A stretch of DNA of 64,000 bases from an uncultured Alistipes sp. Its GTDB lineage: Bacteria > Bacteroidota > Bacteroidia > Bacteroidales > Rikenellaceae. Positions 61,416-64,000 of this stretch are shown one piece after another (the first letter of the stretch is position 1; every line of letters starts with the position of its first letter). The stretch is taken from assembly GCF_963931675.1 (NCBI RefSeq), contig NZ_OZ007039.1:2517806-2581805 (forward strand). Reading direction: 5' to 3'. The notes under the pieces are model-generated. The model saw only the letters and a list, made by a program, of their open reading frames with translations, ran no database searches and had not been told where the DNA came from. The position numbers were made by a program, and so were the translations under genes.

Positions 61416-61442
61416 CCAGAATCGTACAATTCTGGTCATTTG
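61409..61442 (+). terminator. Hairpin overlapping the transposase stop codon
   Basis: A perfect 14-bp stem (61409-61422/61429-61442) with a 6-nt loop; the stop codon lies in its left arm. Confidence 0.7.
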
Positions 61443-61483
61443 ATCCAATACGACACCAACCACTTTTGGCATCATTACCATAA

Positions 61484-61521
61484 CGAAAAACCCGATACGG
61501 ATTTCCGTATCGGGTTTTTCG
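61484..61521 (-). terminator. Bidirectional terminator of the metalloprotease-like gene
   Basis: A perfect 17-bp stem (61484-61500/61505-61521) with loop ATTT and A5/T5 at its base. It lies about 45 bp after the stop at 61566. Its left arm shares CGAA with the IS target duplication. Confidence 0.9.
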
Positions 61522-61565
61522 TGTGTTCGGCAGACCGGCAGATCCGGGTCTGGCATTCGGCAGGG

Positions 61566-63995
61566 CTACTCGACCTTGAGGGCCCGTTCGATGGCCAGCA
61601 GCATGTAGCGGTAGTGGTTTTTCATGCGCTCCGAGGCACCGGTCCGGAGTGCCTGCCGGTAGCTTTGCTGCATCTTGAGCAGCAGCTCGTAGTGGTTGTA
61701 ATCCGTCGATGGCTGGACCCGGAAGGCAATCGACCGCATGGGCCGCACCCCTTCGATCTCCTCCGGACTGCGCCCCGACAACGTGCGTTGCAGGTGCGAT
61801 TCGCGGATAAGCCGGGCCTTGTCGAGCACCGGACCGAACTCCGGGGCGAATCCCGAAGCGGAGGCGGGTTCGGAAGCCGGATCGGGTGTCGCGGAGGCCG
61901 GGCCGGAGACCGGATCGGAAGCCGGATCGGCGAATGCCGCCACCCGTTTGCGGGTCTGCTCCAGCACTCCGGCCTTCCGGATGACGTCGATCAGCAGGCG
62001 CCGCTGCATGGCGAGGTTCGCCTCGGTGGATTCCCGTCCCGCGGTCACGTCCCGCAGGATATAGTCGTACAACTCCTGCATCGCTTCGCGCTGCGTGTAG
62101 GGATCCTCCGATTTCGAGGCGCTCAGGTCCAGTGTCGAGAGGCTCTTGAAGACCACCTCGCTGAGCATGTCCTGACAGTATTCGCCCAGTGACACCACCT
62201 CGATCACATCCTTGTTCAGCCGGTGGTTGTCGAGCCACGACATCTCCTCCAACTGTTCGAGCATGTAGCGCAGGGCCCGGCGCTGGCGTTCGCGCGGCAC
62301 CGCGGCGTAGGTCGGAAGCATGTCGTTTTCGTACTTCTCGTTGAGGTAGATGCCCCCGAGGTTGGCCGAGACGCTTACGAACGAGTAGTAGAGCTGGTTC
62401 ATCACGCTGGCCTGCACGAGCGAACGGAACGTATAGTCCTTGTCCTCCGTGCCGATCCACTCGTCGGCGTGCCGCATGACGTAGGCGTAGTTGGCAAACT
62501 CCCAGGCGGAGGCGCGGACCGGATCGTCGCCCAGGTTGTAGGGCATGGCCCGCGGATCGAGGGCCACGGCCACCGGAGTCGGCGTGTAAAGGTACATCGG
62601 GTCGCCGCGGTGGAGGGCGATCCGCCGGTCGAGTTCCGGGATCTCCGCCTCGGGGGTTGCGGCCCCTGCGACCGGGCGGTAGAGCCAGTCGACGACGTAT
62701 TCATCATAAACGCCCGGGCGTTCCTGCATCAGCACTACGCCTCGCTCCTTGTCCCCGGGCTGCGCGACGAAGTTGTAGGGCAGGGCATCCATGATCGAGG
62801 CCGAGATGCCGTAACGTTGGGTGAACGACGGCGAGCGCAGCGAATCGGTCGGTATGGCCTGCGATCCGGCGTAGTTCACGGCCAGGCCCAGGCAGGCCCC
62901 CGTATGGCGGGCCACGTCGGCGGCCAGCGCCCGGGCGAAGAGCGCGGGCGAGAGTTTCACGCTTCGGGCTTCGGGTTCGGCGGCCCCCAGCTGCACGAAG
63001 AGATCGGTCCGGATCCGGGTTGCGACGTTGTGCGGGATGCAGATCGTAGCGCTCAGGATCTCTCCGCTGCGCGGGTCGACGCGCGTGCTGCTCGACAGGC
63101 TCTCGCCCATCGTGCAGGCGTACTTGATGCACGAGAATCGGATGTTGTTGGGATCGAACGACGGGTCATCCTTCGGATAGGGCCGCACCTGCACGACATC
63201 CCGGTACCCGATCTTCTCGAAGGCGGCATTCCAGCTCAGCACCCCCTTGCGGATGGCGTCGTACCATCCCGCAGGGAAGGTGTCGTCGACATAGAAGACG
63301 ATCGGGCGGGCGGGGAGGGTGGGCTTCCCGGCGGCAAAGGCTTCGGGGTCGGCGGGCTGGAGGTTCCAGCGGCAGGCGTAGTAGACCTCCCGGGCCTGCT
63401 GTTCCCGGTCGCTGTATCGGGTGAAGGCGGCGGGAACCGTCCCGATGCGGGCGTCGCAGAGCCGCGGGCGCATCGTCTCGCGGGGCAGCAGCATCAGCGA
63501 ACGCCGTGCCAGGGCCGTGAAGGGGGTGTCCTGCTGGACGAGATAGCCCCCGAAACGGGTCGTGAGCGTGAACGACAGACTGCTGAGCACCGAAACGTTG
63601 TCGGCAAAGGCCTCCACGCCGCTCAGCAGCGAACTCCCCGCGACGTATTTCACCGTTGTGGCGAGGAATCCCCCGAAACTGTTGATGCCGTAGGGGTCGT
63701 GGGGCCGCATGGCCGGGTCGCCGCTCACGAAGAACGACGTGGCTTCGAAGACCGACGAGCCGTCCGGGGCCTTGCACTTCACCGGGAACGAGGCGAGCAG
63801 CGGGGCGATGCTGCTCCGCCGCACGGCCCGCGCCATGAGCGAGTCGCCGTCGACGAGCAGGTCCGACCGCACGCGGCGCAGGCAGATGATCGAATCCTCG
63901 CGCGTGAAGGTCACGTGCAGCGGTACGCCGGGCTGCTGTCCGGCAAATCCCTCGCCGGGGTCGGAACTCTCCTCGATGGTCGTGCCCAGGAGCAT
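61566..63995 (-). CDS. DUF5117-type zinc metalloprotease relative, catalytic motif lost (5' end outside window)
   Basis: At least 809 aa; the frame runs to the window edge, so the true start (signal peptide, DUF5118 part) is missing. The family layout is clear: a DUF5117-type beta domain (about 1-220), then the metzincin-like domain with WNAAFEKIGY and VDPRSGEI. Where active members have HEVGH..GLRHN, this protein reads RHTGACLGLAVN (363-374), so all three zinc-binding His and the catalytic Glu are replaced. It is probably a non-proteolytic paralogue in the periplasm or on the surface. A Pro/Ala/Ser linker lies at about 697-725. Confidence 0.82.
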   Translation of the reverse strand: MLLGTTIEESSDPGEGFAGQQPGVPLHVTFTREDSIICLRRVRSDLLVDGDSLMARAVRRSSIAPLLASFPVKCKAPDGSSVFEATSFFVSGDPAMRPHDPYGINSFGGFLATTVKYVAGSSLLSGVEAFADNVSVLSSLSFTLTTRFGGYLVQQDTPFTALARRSLMLLPRETMRPRLCDARIGTVPAAFTRYSDREQQAREVYYACRWNLQPADPEAFAAGKPTLPARPIVFYVDDTFPAGWYDAIRKGVLSWNAAFEKIGYRDVVQVRPYPKDDPSFDPNNIRFSCIKYACTMGESLSSSTRVDPRSGEILSATICIPHNVATRIRTDLFVQLGAAEPEARSVKLSPALFARALAADVARHTGACLGLAVNYAGSQAIPTDSLRSPSFTQRYGISASIMDALPYNFVAQPGDKERGVVLMQERPGVYDEYVVDWLYRPVAGAATPEAEIPELDRRIALHRGDPMYLYTPTPVAVALDPRAMPYNLGDDPVRASAWEFANYAYVMRHADEWIGTEDKDYTFRSLVQASVMNQLYYSFVSVSANLGGIYLNEKYENDMLPTYAAVPRERQRRALRYMLEQLEEMSWLDNHRLNKDVIEVVSLGEYCQDMLSEVVFKSLSTLDLSASKSEDPYTQREAMQELYDYILRDVTAGRESTEANLAMQRRLLIDVIRKAGVLEQTRKRVAAFADPASDPVSGPASATPDPASEPASASGFAPEFGPVLDKARLIRESHLQRTLSGRSPEEIEGVRPMRSIAFRVQPSTDYNHYELLLKMQQSYRQALRTGASERMKNHYRYMLLAIERALKVE

Positions 63996-64000
63996 TTCAC

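Larger units (their letters stand above)
60307..61479 (+). mobile_element. Complete insertion sequence, IS256-like (IS1249-type)
   Basis: 1173 bp. Perfect 26-bp terminal inverted repeats (60307-60332 and 61454-61479) and an 8-bp direct duplication ATAACGAA on both sides (60299-60306, 61480-61487). It encodes one transposase. A long hairpin lies just before the gene and another hairpin overlaps its stop. Intact ends and identical duplications suggest recent insertion. The family call rests on the DDE spacing, zinc ribbon and 8-bp duplication. Confidence 0.93.

Noticed and set aside
1..64000. CRISPR arrays, rRNA genes, additional tRNAs, riboswitches
   Set aside because: No regularly spaced repeats, rRNA signatures or known riboswitch cores were seen; only one tRNA folds convincingly.

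Overview
The window looks like a Bacteroidota chromosome, probably order Bacteroidales and close to Alistipes (Rikenellaceae). Evidence: host genes are GC-rich, almost every transcription unit starts with a TAnnTTTG (-7) box, often with TTG about 20 nt upstream, there is little Shine-Dalgarno signal, and the families are typical (outer-membrane barrel with a CarboxypepD_reg domain, DUF4861 lipoprotein, Bacteroidota-type Topo IV, S4 pseudouridine synthase with an Arg/Tyr-rich N-terminus). The genus is an inference.

Region 1 (1-16.2 kb) is core genome: a TPM/LemA/EamA cluster; an outer-membrane barrel protein on the minus strand; a tight operon plsC-like, parE, parC, aroK, murI; ftsK; and a LolA-like carrier gene.

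Region 2 (about 16.6-33.5 kb) is an integrated mobilizable element. It has two tandem tyrosine recombinases, an unknown protein, an excisionase-like HTH protein, a DUF3987-type ATPase, a zinc-finger/Toprim-like primase protein and a MobV relaxase with a hairpin-rich oriT-like region. The AT-rich cargo is a minus-strand defence-like block: an AbiEi/AbiEii pair, then a NERD nuclease fused to a helicase that has lost key ATPase residues, then a TPR protein with OB/S1-like domains. The last two are the best candidate here for an undescribed system. The exact ends of the element could not be fixed.

Region 3 (33.5-41 kb) mixes core genes (LytS/LytTR two-component pair, HsdR_N-like protein, GH2-like protein without its acid/base residue, tRNA-Lys(CTT), AraC regulator) with decayed genes and a Gly-rich bacteriocin-like ORF.

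Region 4 (41-45.8 kb) holds gyrA, a periplasmic TPR protein and an intergenic repeat.

Region 5 (45.8-57.3 kb) is a hexuronate/pectin locus: a KDG-kinase-like PfkB gene and a DUF4861 lipoprotein on the minus strand, then uxaC, kdgK, eda, a hexuronate MFS transporter, uxaB, uxaA and a pectinesterase on the plus strand. Together they take demethylated pectin-derived galacturonate to pyruvate and glyceraldehyde 3-phosphate.

Region 6 (57.4-64 kb) has a MATE exporter, an rRNA pseudouridine synthase, a complete insertion sequence (60307-61479) with 26-bp inverted ends and an 8-bp target duplication, and a DUF5117-type metalloprotease relative whose zinc-binding motif is destroyed; that gene runs off the right edge.
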